64,000 bases of DNA, taken from contig NC_081411.1 in the NCBI RefSeq assembly GCF_030272615.1, positions 182,364,977 to 182,428,976 on the forward strand, given 5' to 3'. Below, piece after piece: positions 1 through 11,566 of this stretch (its first letter is position 1; the number at the start of each line of letters is the position of its first letter). Position numbers and translations under genes: made by a program. The stretch comes from Cryptomeria japonica. Taxonomy: Eukaryota; Streptophyta; Pinopsida; Cupressales; Cupressaceae. The notes below the pieces were generated by a model. It saw nothing but the letters and a program-made list of their open reading frames with translations. It made no database searches and was not told the origin of the DNA.

Positions 1-1
1 T

Positions 2-1846
2 TTTAATGATGAAGAAAAGGAAGAAGTAGAGCAAGAAATTATTAAGTATTTGTGTGCTAATGACCGGTCACCTTCAGAAATTAGATTTGAGACATTCGAT
101 TCTTTGTATAAGTCCTTAGACAATAAATGGTGCATTGCCATAGAAAAGGAACAGGAAATAAGGGAGAAAGTTTTTGCCCAACACTTTCCTGACCTGTCCA
201 ATTCTGAACTGTTTGAAGTCATCAATCAAAATAAAGGACTCTTCTTCACTAGAAGAAGAAGACTCTGGTTATTGGAAGGAAGAATTGATGATGTTGAAAA
301 GGACACTCATCTGCATATGACAACTATGGTACACACGCCCAAAGTGCTTCAAGCCAACAAGAAGGCTGAGCAAGAACCAACAATAACAAAATGAGATGAA
401 GTGTTTGATGATGAAGGAAACCTGGTTGCTGAACCTATAGACGCTATTGATGTCGATGCTCTGGATGTAGAGGATGTTGTTTAGGGCACACCATCATAAG
501 CAACAAGACAGGAGAAGTAGGCTGAACAGGTAGAAAAGAAAGAAGATGACAAATAGGAGGAAGCAAAGAAGTAGGCGGAGGAGAAGAAAAAGGAATAAGA
601 TGAGGAGAAACGGAAAGAGGAGGGAAAGAGAAAAGAGGATGAGAAGAAAAGAAAAGAAAAGAAGAGGAAGAAGACAAAAAGAAACAAGAAGATGCAAAGA
701 AGAATAAAGAAGAAGAGGTTAAGAAAGAGAAGAAGAGAAAGGAAGAAGAGAAGAAGAAGGAAGAGGAAGAAAAGGAAAAGGAGAAGCGGAAGGAAGTGGA
801 GAAGAAGAAAGCAGAGGAGGATAAGGAAGAGGAAAAGAGAAGAGAAATGGAGAAGAAGAAAGCAGAGGAGGATAAGGAAGAAGAAAAGACAAAAGAAGTG
901 GAGAAGAAGAAAGTAGAGGACGATAAGGAAGAGGAGTGGCAAAAAGAAGCAGAGAAAGCAGAAGTGGCAAAGAGCACGCAGATGGAGACTCCCAAGGCAA
1001 TCGATAGTCAAGCCAAACTGGCTGACTTCACCAGTCTTATTGACCTCCACTCTGCAAGTGAAATGGAGCTGCTACAGAGCATCAAGGTTGCTCAAGAATG
1101 CCTTGAAGTGATAAGGAGGAAAAAGGAGCAAGATATGATCCAAGCTGCTGTGGACACTCTTATCGGTTTGATACCCGGTACAAACCTCCCCAATACTAAC
1201 TCATCATTGGCACAATTGAAGCTCCTATGCACAGTAGTGGATGATCAAGTGCAGAGCCTAGAAGAGGTAGTAGAGGTGAATACCAAGAGAGAGAATCAAA
1301 AAGCTCTAAATATTGCTCTAGTGAAGAAGCTAAATGAGCTCCGGTCCAATCTACAAAAAGCTCAAAAAGATATAAAGGATGCTCTAGATGAGGGGAATCT
1401 ACTACTTAGTAAGATTTGCCAACCCCATCTCTTCTGTGATGATGTGCTTGTATAGAAGAAAAAGATACAATCAGACTTGCAATTATACATGAGCACCTTC
1501 AAGCCACCATATGACTCTTTCACAGCTTATGGGCAAACCATTCACCGATTTCATATCTAGTCTACAAAAATAGAGATTGAGATTAGTGCCTAGTCACAAG
1601 ATTTGCAGGAACTACAACTAGTTCTACTCCCATGCCTGCAAATACTTCAGAAGTGATATCTCAATCTGGATGCCTTAACGGTGACTCAAGAGATGAGCAC
1701 AATAGATGCCATGGAAGAGTAGGTCTCCCAGATGTAGACAGAGAAAGAAGTAGCCACCTCCCTACTTGAGTCCCGGTCTTTATCTATGGAACAATTTTTG
1801 CAGGAATTTAAATTAGTTTTTGACAAGTTTTATTATTTATTGTCAT
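2..1846 (+). pseudogene. Accessory protein of element A, C-terminal part, decayed
   Basis: I do not recognise the family. The frame enters open from the left edge and runs to a stop at 392-394. It contains a basic patch FFTRRRRLWLL (about 241-275) that could be a nuclear localisation signal. It then passes through a very Lys/Glu-rich, probably coiled-coil or single-helix region (about 515-960) with several in-frame stops and frameshifts. It reopens at 796-1455 as a helical C-terminal domain rich in Leu, Lys and Glu, ending with QPHLFCDDVLV. Homology to G continues through stops to about 1846 (LQELQLVLLP-like patch). Several stops are TAG where G has CAG, for example 482-484. Function is unknown; without RT, integrase or protease motifs it is not part of pol. 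Confidence 0.7.
515..960 (+). repeat. GA-rich, almost pure purine tract in element A
   Basis: About 440 bases of the plus strand are nearly all A and G, built from short GAAGAAGAAAG/GAGGAAG units. A 30-base unit beginning AGAAGAAAGCAGAGGAGG recurs near 802 and 852 and in diverged form near 902. In frame it encodes the Lys/Glu-rich segment of the accessory protein. The antisense strand is open but codes only Phe/Ser/Leu repeats, an artefact of the composition. Confidence 0.85.
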
Positions 1847-2133
1847 AAACTCTTATTATTTTAATACCAAATGAAAACAAGGGTTGTTCAGTTGTACTTT
1901 GTCATTGTTGGCAAATGGGGAGAAGTATTCTGGTATTTAAAATTTTGATGTATGCTCTAAATATCTTCATGTCTGTCTCTATATGCAAATAGTTATACAT
2001 TGTATTGTTAGCTAAAGGGATAGTGTATATGCTTAGTGGGAGCAATTTTGCTTATGGCATGATTTTGTTGTAAAACACTTAGAAGTCAAAAAAAAATTTC
2101 CTAAGTGTTGCCATCAATGCCAAAGGGGGAGAT
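1847..2133 (+). other. 3' untranslated part of A with polypurine tracts
   Basis: No gene is visible. This holds two decayed tracts (AAATGGGGAGAAG near 1913 and TAGTGGGAGC near 2035) and the functional-looking PPT AAAGGGGGAGAT (2122-2133) directly before the LTR. Serial AGGGGGAG-type tracts before the 3' LTR are known for the Sirevirus lineage of plant copia elements. Confidence 0.75.
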
Positions 2134-2175
2134 TGTTGGAATTTTTGATGATTATGTTGTGATTGTCATTGATGG
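2111..2175 (+). promoter_or_regulatory. PPT/U3 junction bracketed by an inverted repeat (A)
   Basis: CCATCAATG (2111-2119) and its exact reverse complement CATTGATGG (2167-2175) enclose the PPT and the first 33 bases of the LTR. The same arrangement is present in B, C, D and G. Confidence 0.6.
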
Positions 2176-3301
2176 ACACACACTTGCATTGAGATCATTC
2201 TTATATGTATGAGTTAAAGCTCAACTGGAATTTGTTCCAACTGGTATGATGTATTATAGTCTTTAGGCTATCAGTGTTTTGTAGAATGTGTTTACCGATC
2301 TAAAGCGATATGTTGACCCCAAGCGGTTCGTGGATCTCAAGTGGTACGAGGGATCAAAGCGGCAAAACACATATTTCCCAGTCTTCATTTTTGTCAAACC
2401 GACAACCAGTATTTTGTATGAACCGGTAATACTTTGTGATGAGTTACCAACTGGCATTTTGTGATGAGTTACCATCCACCGATTGTTTGACAATGTCGAT
2501 ACTCTGGTGGTGGTTTTTGTGTCATGTTACCAAGTATGTCTAGATTCATTGAACCTAGGAAACTGGATTGTAAACCTATTGGACCGACATGAAATCAAAT
2601 TCCTTTATAAGGAAATCATGTCTAGGGTTTTAAAAAAAGGTTGCTAGGGTTTAAGGTGGTTGATGAGTTTTTGTAAGTACGATCTTAACTGAGAAGATCA
2701 AGTTTTTGTGAGCTGTAACTAAGTGTGAGTTACTGAAGACTGAAGTAATGCTGAAATGCATTAGCTATGATACATAGTGGATCTAACCAAGCAATTTGTG
2801 CTATTTGCTAGATCAATCACTTGTTGATTACTCACATCTTTGACAAGTTTGAAGCCCTTAACCAGGTAGGCCCATAAAGCCTTTTGTAAATCCCCTAACA
2901 AGGTGGTTCACATCTGTGGATCTAAATTCCTCTAGCAAGGTAGTCTTTGATCGGACTTACCTTCTAATAGAGATTGATATTCCTAATAGGATCTATTTTG
3001 GTAAAGAACATTGTATGACCTTAACCGATCTGACCTTAACCGGTTTGGTTCCTATTCTGCAGATAGTTACTTGTGAGTTTCATCTCACTGTGGTTTTTCC
3101 CATTTGGGTTTCCAAGTCAAATATCTTGTGTTATAGTGTTATTGCTCCTGTGGGTGAATGTCTTATTTGCATTTTGGTTTGCATGTGTGTTAACCGGTTT
3201 GTCTGCTAAATTGTTCTACCAGTTTATCACTAGACTGTTTAAGTGTTTAAATATAGTGTTTTTTGGTATACTAATTCACCCCCCCCTCTTAGTATTCATC
3301 A
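2134..3301 (+). repeat. 3' LTR of element A
   Basis: It begins TGTTGGAATTTTTGATG after the PPT and ends CTTAGTATTCATCA, the same terminus that precedes the PBS in G. Length is 1168 bp against 1130 bp for the 5' LTR of G. A TATA-like TTTATAAGG lies near 2604. The plant-copia phrase GTGGTTTTTCCCATTTGGG, near 3091, is also found in the LTRs of G and C. Confidence 0.88.
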
Positions 3302-6211
3302 GTTTGAACAAAGGAAAAGGCACTATATCTTTTGATGGTAAGTACAATACTGATAATGTTTACTATGTCGAAGGTTTGAAGCATAATCTTCTGAGTGTTG
3401 GTCAATTAGTTGAAAATGGATTTCAGTTACAATTCAAGAATGGTAAATGTAAAATCATGAACGTAATTGGCTTAAAAATTGCAACTGGTAATCAGACTAG
3501 AGGTAATATCTTTCATTTGAATAACAATGGGAAGGCATGCTTGATTGCACATATTGATGAAAGTTGGTTATGGCATAAGAGACTTTGTCATATAAAATTT
3601 GATTGCATTGTGAAATTCAGTACAACTAAGGAAGTAAGGGATTTACCTAAGATTGTTAAACCTCACAATCTGGTATGTAAGGAATATCAATTTGGAAATC
3701 AAGTTATAGCATCTTATAAGAGTGTTCCAGATAAATCCAATAATGTCCTTGACTTAATATATACTGATTTATGTGGTCTATCAAGAACTAGAAGTTTACA
3801 AGAAGATAGATATTTTATGCTAATCATTGATGACTATTCTAGAATGTGTTGGGCTTCTTTTCTCAGGGAGAAATCAAAAGCTTTTGGAAAATTCAAACTA
3901 TTCAAGGTGATAGTAGAGATTGAAACTGGTAAGAAAATCAAATGTTTGATATCATATCAAGGAGGCGAATTCACATCTAAGGAATTTAATACATTGTGTG
4001 AAGTGAATGGAATTAAGAGATAGTTATCAGCACCTCGGACACCCCAACAGAATGGAGTTGTGGAAAGAAAGAACAAAACTATTCTAGATACAACTAGAAG
4101 CATGTTATCAAAAGCAAATCTACCTCATGTGTGTTGGAGAGAAGCAATGAGTACAATGGTTTACACATTCAACAAAGTTCACATCAAAGGTGAAACTGGT
4201 AAGACCCCTCATGAACTATGGTTTGGTAATACTCCTACTCTTAAATATTTCAGAATATTTGGAAGTAAATGCTATATTAGAAGAGATGAGTATATTGGTA
4301 AGTTTGATCCTAGAAGTGATGAAGGAATATTTCTTGGCTATTCATCTAAGAGCAAGGCATATAGATGTTTTAATAAGAGATTGCAGAAAATTATTGAGAG
4401 TGCAAATGTGAAGATTGATGAACAGTTTAGAGGTAATTCAAGGTACATAGACTTTGGACCAGCAATAGAGATAATATCAAATGAACCTACAATAAGTACA
4501 CCAGTACTAAATATTGATCCAGTCACACTGACATCATCTGAGGATTCCATAGTGATTGAGGAACAACAACAAGTAAAAATACCCCGATATGTAAGATTGA
4601 ACCACTTTGAAAGTCAGATAATTGGGAACAAGTATCAAGGTGTTATAACTAGAGGAAGATTGGAAAATGAAGAGGTATGTTTAATTTCTCAAATTGAACT
4701 AGCATCAGTTAATGAGGCATGTGAAGATAAACATTGGATTAAAGCTATGGAAGATGAATTGGAACAAATTGAAAAGAATAACACATCGACATTGGTTCCC
4801 TGGCCTAAAGACAAAATGTAATTGGAACTAAATGGGTATTCAAAAAAAAAATCAATGAAGATGGTAAGGTAATCAGAAAGAAAGAAAGATTAGTGTGTAA
4901 GGGATATTCACAGAAAGAAGGAATTGATTATAATGAAACCTTTGCACCGGTAGCTAGAATCGAGGCAGTCATATTATTCTTAGCTTTTGCAGCACACGAG
5001 AACTATAAAGTATATCAAATGGATGTTAAATGTGCATTTCTAAATGGTGATCTTGAAGAAGAAGTCTAAATTGAACAAGTTGATGGATTTTCATTGACAA
5101 ATGACAAAGATATGGTTTACAGGTTAAGGAAAGCTTTATATGGACTAAAGCAAGCTCCTAGAGCTTGGTATGCTAGATTGGACAAATATCTTTTGAAGAT
5201 TGGTTACACTAAAGGTAATACTAACATCAATCTATATTTCAAAGTGACTAATGATGACATCTTGATTATAGAAGTTTTTGTTGATGATATAATTTTTGGA
5301 GGAGAAGATGGATTGTGGAAAGACTTTTTTAATAAGATGTAGGAAGAATTTGAAATGTCTATGATTAGGGAGATAAAATTAGTTTTAGGATTGCAGATTT
5401 CACAGACTGATAAAGGTATATTCATATGTCAAACAAATTACTTGAAGGAATTACTAAAGAAATTTGGCATGGAAAACTCTAAACCGATAGCAACACCTAT
5501 GACTACAACTGATAAATTATCATTGAAGGATGAATCAACACCTGTTAATCTGACAAGGTACAAGTCTATGATAGGAGGTTTACTGTATTTGACACAAACA
5601 AGACCTGATATTATGAATTTAGTATGTATTGTTTCAAGATTTCAGAGTAATCCTAAATAAAATCTTGAATCAGCAGTGAAAAGGATTTTTCGGTATCTAC
5701 AAGGTACAACAAATATTGATTTATGGTAACTTAAAGATGAAAATTTTGATTTATGTGCATACATAAATGCAAATTGGGTAGGAGATGTAGATGATAGAAA
5801 AAGCACCATCAGTTGAGCATTATTTCTTGGTTGAGCAAGAAATAGAGTTACACATCTTTATCAATAGCAGAATCAGAATATGTTGCAGCAACAACTAATT
5901 GTACCCAGGTATCATGGATTAAGAAAATATTGAAAGACATACAGGTAAAATGCAAGGAACTTATAACTATTTACTATGATAATATGGCAGCAATTGATAT
6001 ATCTAAGAATCTGGTATTTCGATCAAAAACTAAACATGTTTCTATCAAATTCAATTTTCTGAAAGAGAATGTTGAAGAAAAAGAAGTGAAATTGGTTTAT
6101 GTGAATACTAAAGAGCAGATTGGAGATATTTTTACTAAGCCTTTGCCTAAGGAATCTTTTGAGTATCTTAGAGAGCATCTTAGGGTTATACCCCACCTGG
6201 TAGAGACTTAG
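3302..6211 (+). pseudogene. Copia pol remnant of B (pre-integrase, integrase, RT, RNase H)
   Basis: Domains in order: pre-integrase (GLKHNLLSVGQL; WHKRLCHIKFD) to about 3640; integrase core about 3740-4120; the copia linker (GSKCYIRR...FLGYSSKSKAY) about 4250-4400; RT about 4800-5480; RNase H about 5640-6190. The integrase triad is incomplete. The first Asp is present (TDLCGL, 3765-3767) and the Glu is present (NGVVERKN, 4063-4065), but the second Asp is Tyr (TAT, 3955-3957) in ISYQGGEF. The RT active site reads FVDD (about 5275-5290). In-frame stops occur at 4021, 5068, 5341, 5658 and later, several at positions where copia proteins usually have Gln. The product would have been the copia polyprotein acting in virus-like particles; this copy is dead. 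Confidence 0.9.
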
Positions 6212-7566
6212 ACAGTTGATTTTTGTCATCAACCGACATAATTAACAGAGAAATATTTTTCGGGTTTTGATGAGGAGAGCTACTTCTTAGGGGGAGTAGT
6301 TGGATAATTGATAAGTTGGTATTTTGTTTGAATCTGGTTTTGTATTGTTTTGGCATTTGATTTCAAAGGGGGAGAGATATCTATGGAAAAACACATTATC
6401 TTTTGGGGAGACATTATTCATTGGGGGAGAGATTGTTACTCTCTGTAGGGTGAAATCACAATGTTGGTTCCCACTTTTTGGTACATCCTGATTTTTGCTG
6501 AAATAATACATTTTAAAAAATATATAATTATTTGAGCTTTAAGAGGTCCCATTTGAAGTAATTAATTTAAGAGAGTTATATCAAAGGATCTTACATCAAA
6601 ATTTCTTGGATAGAAACTCTTTACTTATAAATCATACATGCAATGGAGTCTCCTTTGCATCTATTGAATGCTAATAAAAAAGTAATTTTACATTATCTTT
6701 TATGGGGTCAAATGAATTCATTTAAAAGTTTAAAAAAAATAAAATTAGTCCTTATTATAAGATTTCCAAATAGTATAATTTATAATATGTTTAGTTTCAT
6801 TAATATATTTTTATTTTGTTTCTTATAAATGTAGGGTTTTCACCGAATATGAACTTCCTTGTTCAATGCATGGGAAAACATAGTAAACAAATTTTAAAAA
6901 AAATTGAAAAATATCTATGCACTAGGTATTGATGTCCTCTTTCTAAGAAAAAAATAAAATTGAATTTTGATATATATAAAACAAGTTATGTGTTCAAACT
7001 TACACCTATATCTAGATTATGATTAGTCGGACTTCAAAACTTAATAAAATGAAAAATATTCAACATATCACTATCAAACCAACTGCATGCCCTGGGTATT
7101 GGTGTTCAAACCAAAATTCAAAATAATTAAGTTTTAATCATTTATAGAAAAAAAGTTATGCATTTCGGGATGCACATCACTCTTAAAAAATGTTGTTTGT
7201 TGTAAAAAAATACTTTTTCAGGGAGATGGAAAAATCAATCAAATTTTATTAAAAAAAATTGAAAAAATAATATTTAGAATCTAGAAACAAAATGTTACAA
7301 ATCACTAGTTTACATTATCTTCAAATTCTTAATGGTTTAAAATTTATAGGTGTTGAAAAGTGAATTTCTTTTTCAAAATGTTCTTCTAAGTGTCAAAGTT
7401 GGTCAAAAAGTGGGAACCAGTATTGTGAGTTCACCCTATATCTGTATTTTGATTTTTGGTTAATGATCTCATTGGGAGATTGTTGGTTTTTGGTTTTTGG
7501 CATTTCAGTTTTGGCACTTAGATGGTTTTTCCATCTTGTGTTGCCATCAATGCCAAAGGGGGATAT
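6212..7566 (+). other. 3' untranslated region of B
   Basis: No gene is visible. Purine tracts TAGGGGGAG (6288), AAAGGGGGAG (6367) and TTGGGGGAG (6421) precede the final PPT AAAGGGGGATAT (about 7555-7566). Between the third and last tract lies a terminal-inverted-repeat element (6446-7438). The inverted repeat CCATCAATG (7544-7552) and CATTGATG (7601-7608) encloses the PPT/LTR junction. Confidence 0.75.
6446..7438. mobile_element. Non-autonomous DNA transposon (MITE-like) with about 33-bp TIRs
   Basis: The left end (GGGTGAAATCACAATGTTGG, from 6448) and the reverse complement of the right end (GGGTGAACTCACAATACTGG, ending 7436) match at about 30 of 33 positions, both running on into TTCCCACTTTTTG. 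The interior is about 930 bp, AT-rich, with no substantial reading frame. Flanks CTCTCTGTA (left) and ATATCTGTA (right) agree at 7 of 9 positions, which would fit an aged 8-10-bp target duplication of hAT or Mutator type; TA duplication is an alternative. Superfamily is not settled. Confidence 0.72.
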
Positions 7567-8617
7567 TGTTGGTATTTTGGATATGTTGGTATGGTTTTGT
7601 CATTGATGTCAACACTTGTCAACATTTATCAGCACTTGGAGATTCTTGGTTATGTTAACCGGCATATTCAGTGACTTATGTACAATCACCGGTATCTAGT
7701 TCACCGACAGGTTATATTGTTCACCGGCACTTGGAATAACTTGGAGATTACTTGGTTATGTCGAAGAAATTGTTTGGACACTTTGTTTTGGTGATTTGGT
7801 CATTGGTCTAATCGGGTTTGCATATTTGCTGTTACCAGCAAATAGATCTAGGTTATGGACCAGCAAGCATATCCACTCCAAATCAGCATGACACATTATC
7901 AAGATGATTTGTTATTATTGTAAATGCATTGAGTTGACATGATGCACCGCATATTGATTCATTTGTAACTGATTTTATTGTAATAACTTTAGTGAGATGA
8001 CCTACTCATTTGGTCTTAGGTTTTGGTATATATGTAAGATCTCATTTGTGAGATTGTAGTAGTGAGTTTGAAAAGGAATATAATAAGGTATATTCAAATA
8101 TAAGCAGAGCTATACATGCAAACATCATTCAAGATTCAATGAAGGTTTGAAGAAGGAAAATCAGAGCTTAACTGGTACTGAATCCAACATATGAAGATGC
8201 TATTTTGAGAAATACATTATCATTGGATTTAACCATCCAATTGTAGTCAGTGTGACTCCCATTTTGTGATTGAGCAGTGAGCTCTAGGGAGTTGGCCTTT
8301 CTGCATGTGCAGACTCCATATTGTATACACATACTATCTGCAGTAGTATCATGTGATTGTAGGTAAGGTTTCCCACCATAGTTTTTCCCCTTACAGGGTT
8401 TCCACGTACAAATATCTATGTTATGTGTTGTGGATGTTATTTGTCTTTCTACTTCATGCATTAAACTTTATTGGTACTACAATTAATTGTTAAGACTATC
8501 TACCGACAAAACGTTTGGTTTACCAGTATTTTGCATTAGGTTTGGATCAATTATATTTGGTTTGAAATTTATTGACAACTGATTCACCCCCCTCTCAGTT
8601 GTCTCTGGGACCTAACA
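7567..8617 (+). repeat. 3' LTR of element B
   Basis: It starts TGTTGGTATTTTGGATATG after the PPT and ends TCTCTGGGACCTAACA, a usual end for plant copia LTRs. Length is 1051 bp. A TATA box TATATATG lies at 8027-8034. It is clearly different in sequence from the LTRs of A and C apart from the termini. Confidence 0.85.
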
Positions 8618-9316
8618 GATTCAACACTGGTAAATGAAAAGGAGTACTAGTTAATGATTGGTAAATTGCACTATGTTGTGCACAACGGACCAGATATTAC
8701 TCGTGCAGTAGGCATTGTAGCTCGTTTTCAGAAAAGTCCAAGAGAATCCCACTTGGTAGTTGTCAAAAGAATTCTTAGATGTTTGAAAGGAACAATTGAC
8801 TATGGATTGTGGTATCCATATAATGGTGACTATAACCTCAAAGTATATACCGATGTCGATTGGGTAGGTAATGTGGACAACTGGAAGAGCACAACTGGTG
8901 GAATGTTCTTTCTTAGTGGAAGACTAGTATCATGGACGAGTAAGAAGCAAAGTTGTACTTACCAATCTATAGCTGAAGTAGAATATGTGGTAGCATTTAT
9001 GAACTGTACTCAAGCAATCTGCATGAAACATGTATTGGAAGGTTTCAAAGTACCTGTATCTGAATCAGTGAATATATTTTACAACAACACAAAAGCAATA
9101 AATATTTCCAAGAGTCCAGTATTGCATGCTATAACTAAGCACATTGAGCTTAAATATCACTTCTTGAGAGAGAGAGTTTAGAATAAGGAGGTTGTATTTC
9201 AACATGTTTCCAATAAGGAGCAACTAGCAGATATATTCACAAAGCCCTTATTGAAGACAACATTTACCTATTTGAGAGGTGAATTAGGGGTTCTGCCCTT
9301 TCATGAAGTCAACTAA
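8618..9316 (+). pseudogene. Copia RT tail/RNase H remnant of C
   Basis: The open stretch starts MIGKLHYVVHNGPDITRAVG (the end of the RT-associated region), then RNase H with YTDVDWVGN (first Asp), SIAEVEYVV (Glu; usually AEAEY) and YNNTKAI, where the usual catalytic Asp of xDNxxAI is Asn. HIELKYHFLRERV and the C-terminal DIFTKPL signature follow after a stop at 9179-9181. The frame ends PFHEVN at about 9316. It begins exactly where the LTR of B ends, which fits interruption rather than a natural start. Not functional. Confidence 0.88.
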
Positions 9317-9575
9317 AAAGTTGTGTGCTCCGCATCAGTCAAGAACTACAGTGTCAAATCTTTCTGGATTGATGTGTTGAAGGATGCTACTCTATAGGGG
9401 GAGCAACATAGTAGAAAATGGAAGCTTGTGCCTCCACTTTGGCATTGTTGTCAAAATGGGAGAAGATATCTGTTGTATGGGGAGAAGATATCTGATGATG
9501 TAGAATGCACTGGTCTATGATGTCTACAGTTGCAATGCTACACTGAGTATCGCCATCAATGCCAAAGGGGGAGAT
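9317..9575 (+). other. 3' untranslated region and PPT of C
   Basis: Purine tracts lie near 9397 (TAGGGGGAGC), 9455 and 9478, and the PPT AAAGGGGGAGAT at 9564-9575. CCATCAATG (9553-9561) pairs with CATTGATG (9626-9633) across the LTR start. Confidence 0.7.
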
Positions 9576-10980
9576 TGTTGGCATATGATGAACCATCATG
9601 TTGATATGATGATAATGTATGTTTTCATTGATGTCAATAAGTGTAAGTGAACTGGTATGCAGATTAAAAGAAGTTGGTGAATCGATATGAAGAGGTATGA
9701 AGACATGCAGTGAACCGGTCTCAAGGTTTCACTAAGTGTGACTACTGGTTGGTAGTCTCGGCTCTAGGGTTACCGGTTTGGTAATCGAACCTGTGTGATG
9801 CAACTGATGATATTGTGTGATGAGTTAGCTAAGAGATGAGGATGAGATCAAGGTGCCACATCATCTTTGTGCACATGAAGGATTTCCTTGAGGATCTTGC
9901 ATGAGAAGATCAACTACATTAAAATTCTACCTCAAGAATGAACATTCTTCTTGGCGGTATGAGACGAAAGTGTGATAAGTTATTGATTCCCATGTGTGGT
10001 GAAGAATAAATTATCCAGATTGTCTTGTGAACTCTTTGAAATTGTATTACTCTATGCAAAGTATTTGAACGGACAAGATTTGACCACCTATAATGTAAAC
10101 CTAAAATGCTTAGGATTTAGGGTTTATGCTACCGACCTAACTGTTTTCTATAAGTTCGATGATGTTCGTTATTGTAAGTTGTTGGAAAATGTTGTGTGTG
10201 TATCCGAGTGATGAGATACTTGCCAAACCAGTAAAAGAAAACTACAGAGTGTGATTGCAGAGTAGAGGAACTAAAAAGGATCTGCCTTAGCATATAGTGT
10301 TGTTATCAGATCAAAGGTTTTACCTGTTGTCTTCTAATCATTTCAACAGTTGGAAAATCCCTTTACCAGGTAGCTTTAATAGGCTTACTGCAAATTGTCT
10401 AACCAGGTGATTCAAGTTTGTTGAGTTCTTTAAATCCTCTAGCAAGGTAACCTTTAACAGGGTATATAGCTATCCTCTAACCGGGTGATCTTTAACAAGA
10501 TTGGTTCCTAGCAGAACCTTATTGTAAAGTCTTTAACCGGACTAGGCTCCTAACAGAGCGAGATTCAAAAGAGTTCAAAAACAAGCTTGTGGGTATTCAT
10601 CCCCACCGTGGTTTTTCCCGTTTGGGTTTCCACATGAAAAAATCTTTGTGTCATGTGTTATGCATTTTTCATGTGATACTTTGAGTGATTATGCATGTAG
10701 AGTTATTAGGGTAAGGTATTAATGTTATACCACATGCATATGTTTATGGGTGAAGTTGTTATCAAGTATTGAATTTATTTGTTGTGTTCAGACTTATTAG
10801 TTTATGGTGTCTGAAGTCTTACTGTGTTTAAGAGGTATTGCCATTGTTAAGTTTAGTAATGAAGACAACTAGTAGGTATTGCTTTAACTTGATAAGTTGC
10901 TGAGAAAGTTTTTGTCTATACTGATTCACCCCCCCCTCTCAATACTAGTTAGGGTATCTGTTGTTCATCATTATTCATCA
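9576..10980 (+). repeat. 3' LTR of element C
   Basis: It starts TGTTGGCATATGATG and ends at TTCATCA. Two nearby TTCATCA copies (10964-10970 and 10974-10980) leave the end uncertain by 10 bases. Length is about 1.4 kb. It contains the phrase GTGGTTTTTCCCGTTTGGG (10610-10628) and CACCCCCCCCTCTC near the end, as in the other copia LTRs here. No gene inside. Confidence 0.78.
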
Positions 10981-11566
10981 TAACTAGTATAATCAACTGA
11001 AATAGATAAATCATGAAAGCATCTGCACATAATAGATCAGACACAAAGAACACCAAAATTTACGTGGAAAACACAGGAAGGCAAAAACCATGGAGAATTC
11101 TAATGATCAATAGAGAAACACTAGTTAAGGTGACACCGGTTCAGGTGATTTTTACAAAGGATGGATCACCACCAAAATGCTCATTGTAGGAGGGTTCACT
11201 GCCAAAGAGAGAAAGATAGAAAAGAAAATCCACCACTAAAACATAGTCTACATTGTCAAAACAACTTCTGGTGACAATCCGAAACACAACTTCACACATC
11301 AATTGGATTCTTTCAATCTTTATATCTTCAACACAAAAAAGACACACTAATTCATCTAGATCATACTCTGACATAAACTGTCTCTAGGAAATTAAAATCC
11401 TCTAAGTTGACCAAGATAGAAATATAAAATAGATCACTACTAAACATTTTGGTGGTCAGAAGGAATGAGAAATAGGCCACATCACAACTACTCAACATAC
11501 CACATCTAGACTTAATTTAGACCATAGGATTTGACATCAATGAAAAAATATAACATAATTCTAACA
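10981..11566 (-). repeat. Partial 3' LTR of D (U3 side)
   Basis: On the minus strand it begins TGTTAGAATTATG right after the PPT. The plus-strand text AATTTACGTGGAAA (11057-11070) and AAAACCATGG is the reverse complement of the conserved copia-LTR phrase. The LTR end is missing because C was inserted here. An open frame of 77 codons inside is not credible as a gene. Confidence 0.75.

Larger units (their letters stand above)
1..3301 (+). mobile_element. Element A: 3' part of a non-autonomous copia-type LTR retrotransposon
   Basis: The window opens inside this element. It shows the end of an accessory reading frame, a polypurine tract and a complete 3' LTR (2134-3301). The same accessory frame, PPT and LTR recur in element G, so A and G are one family. 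No pol domain is visible in either. The LTR ends at the CA of TTCATCA (3301) and the next base continues inside a copia gag-pre-integrase region. A is therefore read as inserted into element B, with its 5' half and the left half of B lying outside the window. The expected 5-bp target duplication would be GTTTG (3302-3306), which cannot be checked here. Confidence 0.85.
3302..8617 (+). mobile_element. Element B: copia retrotransposon, 3' part, interrupted by A
   Basis: Visible are the gag-pre-integrase region, integrase, reverse transcriptase and RNase H (3302-6211), a 3' untranslated region carrying a DNA-transposon insertion, a PPT and a complete 3' LTR (7567-8617). Its 5' LTR, gag and protease lie left of the window, beyond A. 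The LTR ends GGGACCTAACA and abuts the RNase H region of another copia copy (C), so B sits inside C. The expected target duplication starts GATTC (8618-8622), and its partner is off-window. Confidence 0.85.
8618..10980 (+). mobile_element. Element C: copia retrotransposon, 3' end only, interrupted by B
   Basis: What remains in the window is the last part of RNase H, a short 3' untranslated region with PPT, and the 3' LTR (9576-10980). Immediately after the LTR the sequence continues inside a minus-strand copia LTR (D), so C is inserted in D. The left half of C is off-window. Confidence 0.82.

Noticed and set aside
444-1050. Long minus-strand frames rich in Ser, Phe and Leu (also 36850-37450).
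   Set aside because: They are the complement of the GA-rich Lys/Glu-coding tract. Purine-rich DNA has few stops on the other strand; the frames overlap each other in all phases and show no domain.
3302-6211. LTR A followed by pol read as one autonomous element A+B.
   Set aside because: There is no PBS, gag or protease after the LTR. The pol starts mid-domain at the LTR terminus, and A belongs to a family (G) with a different interior.
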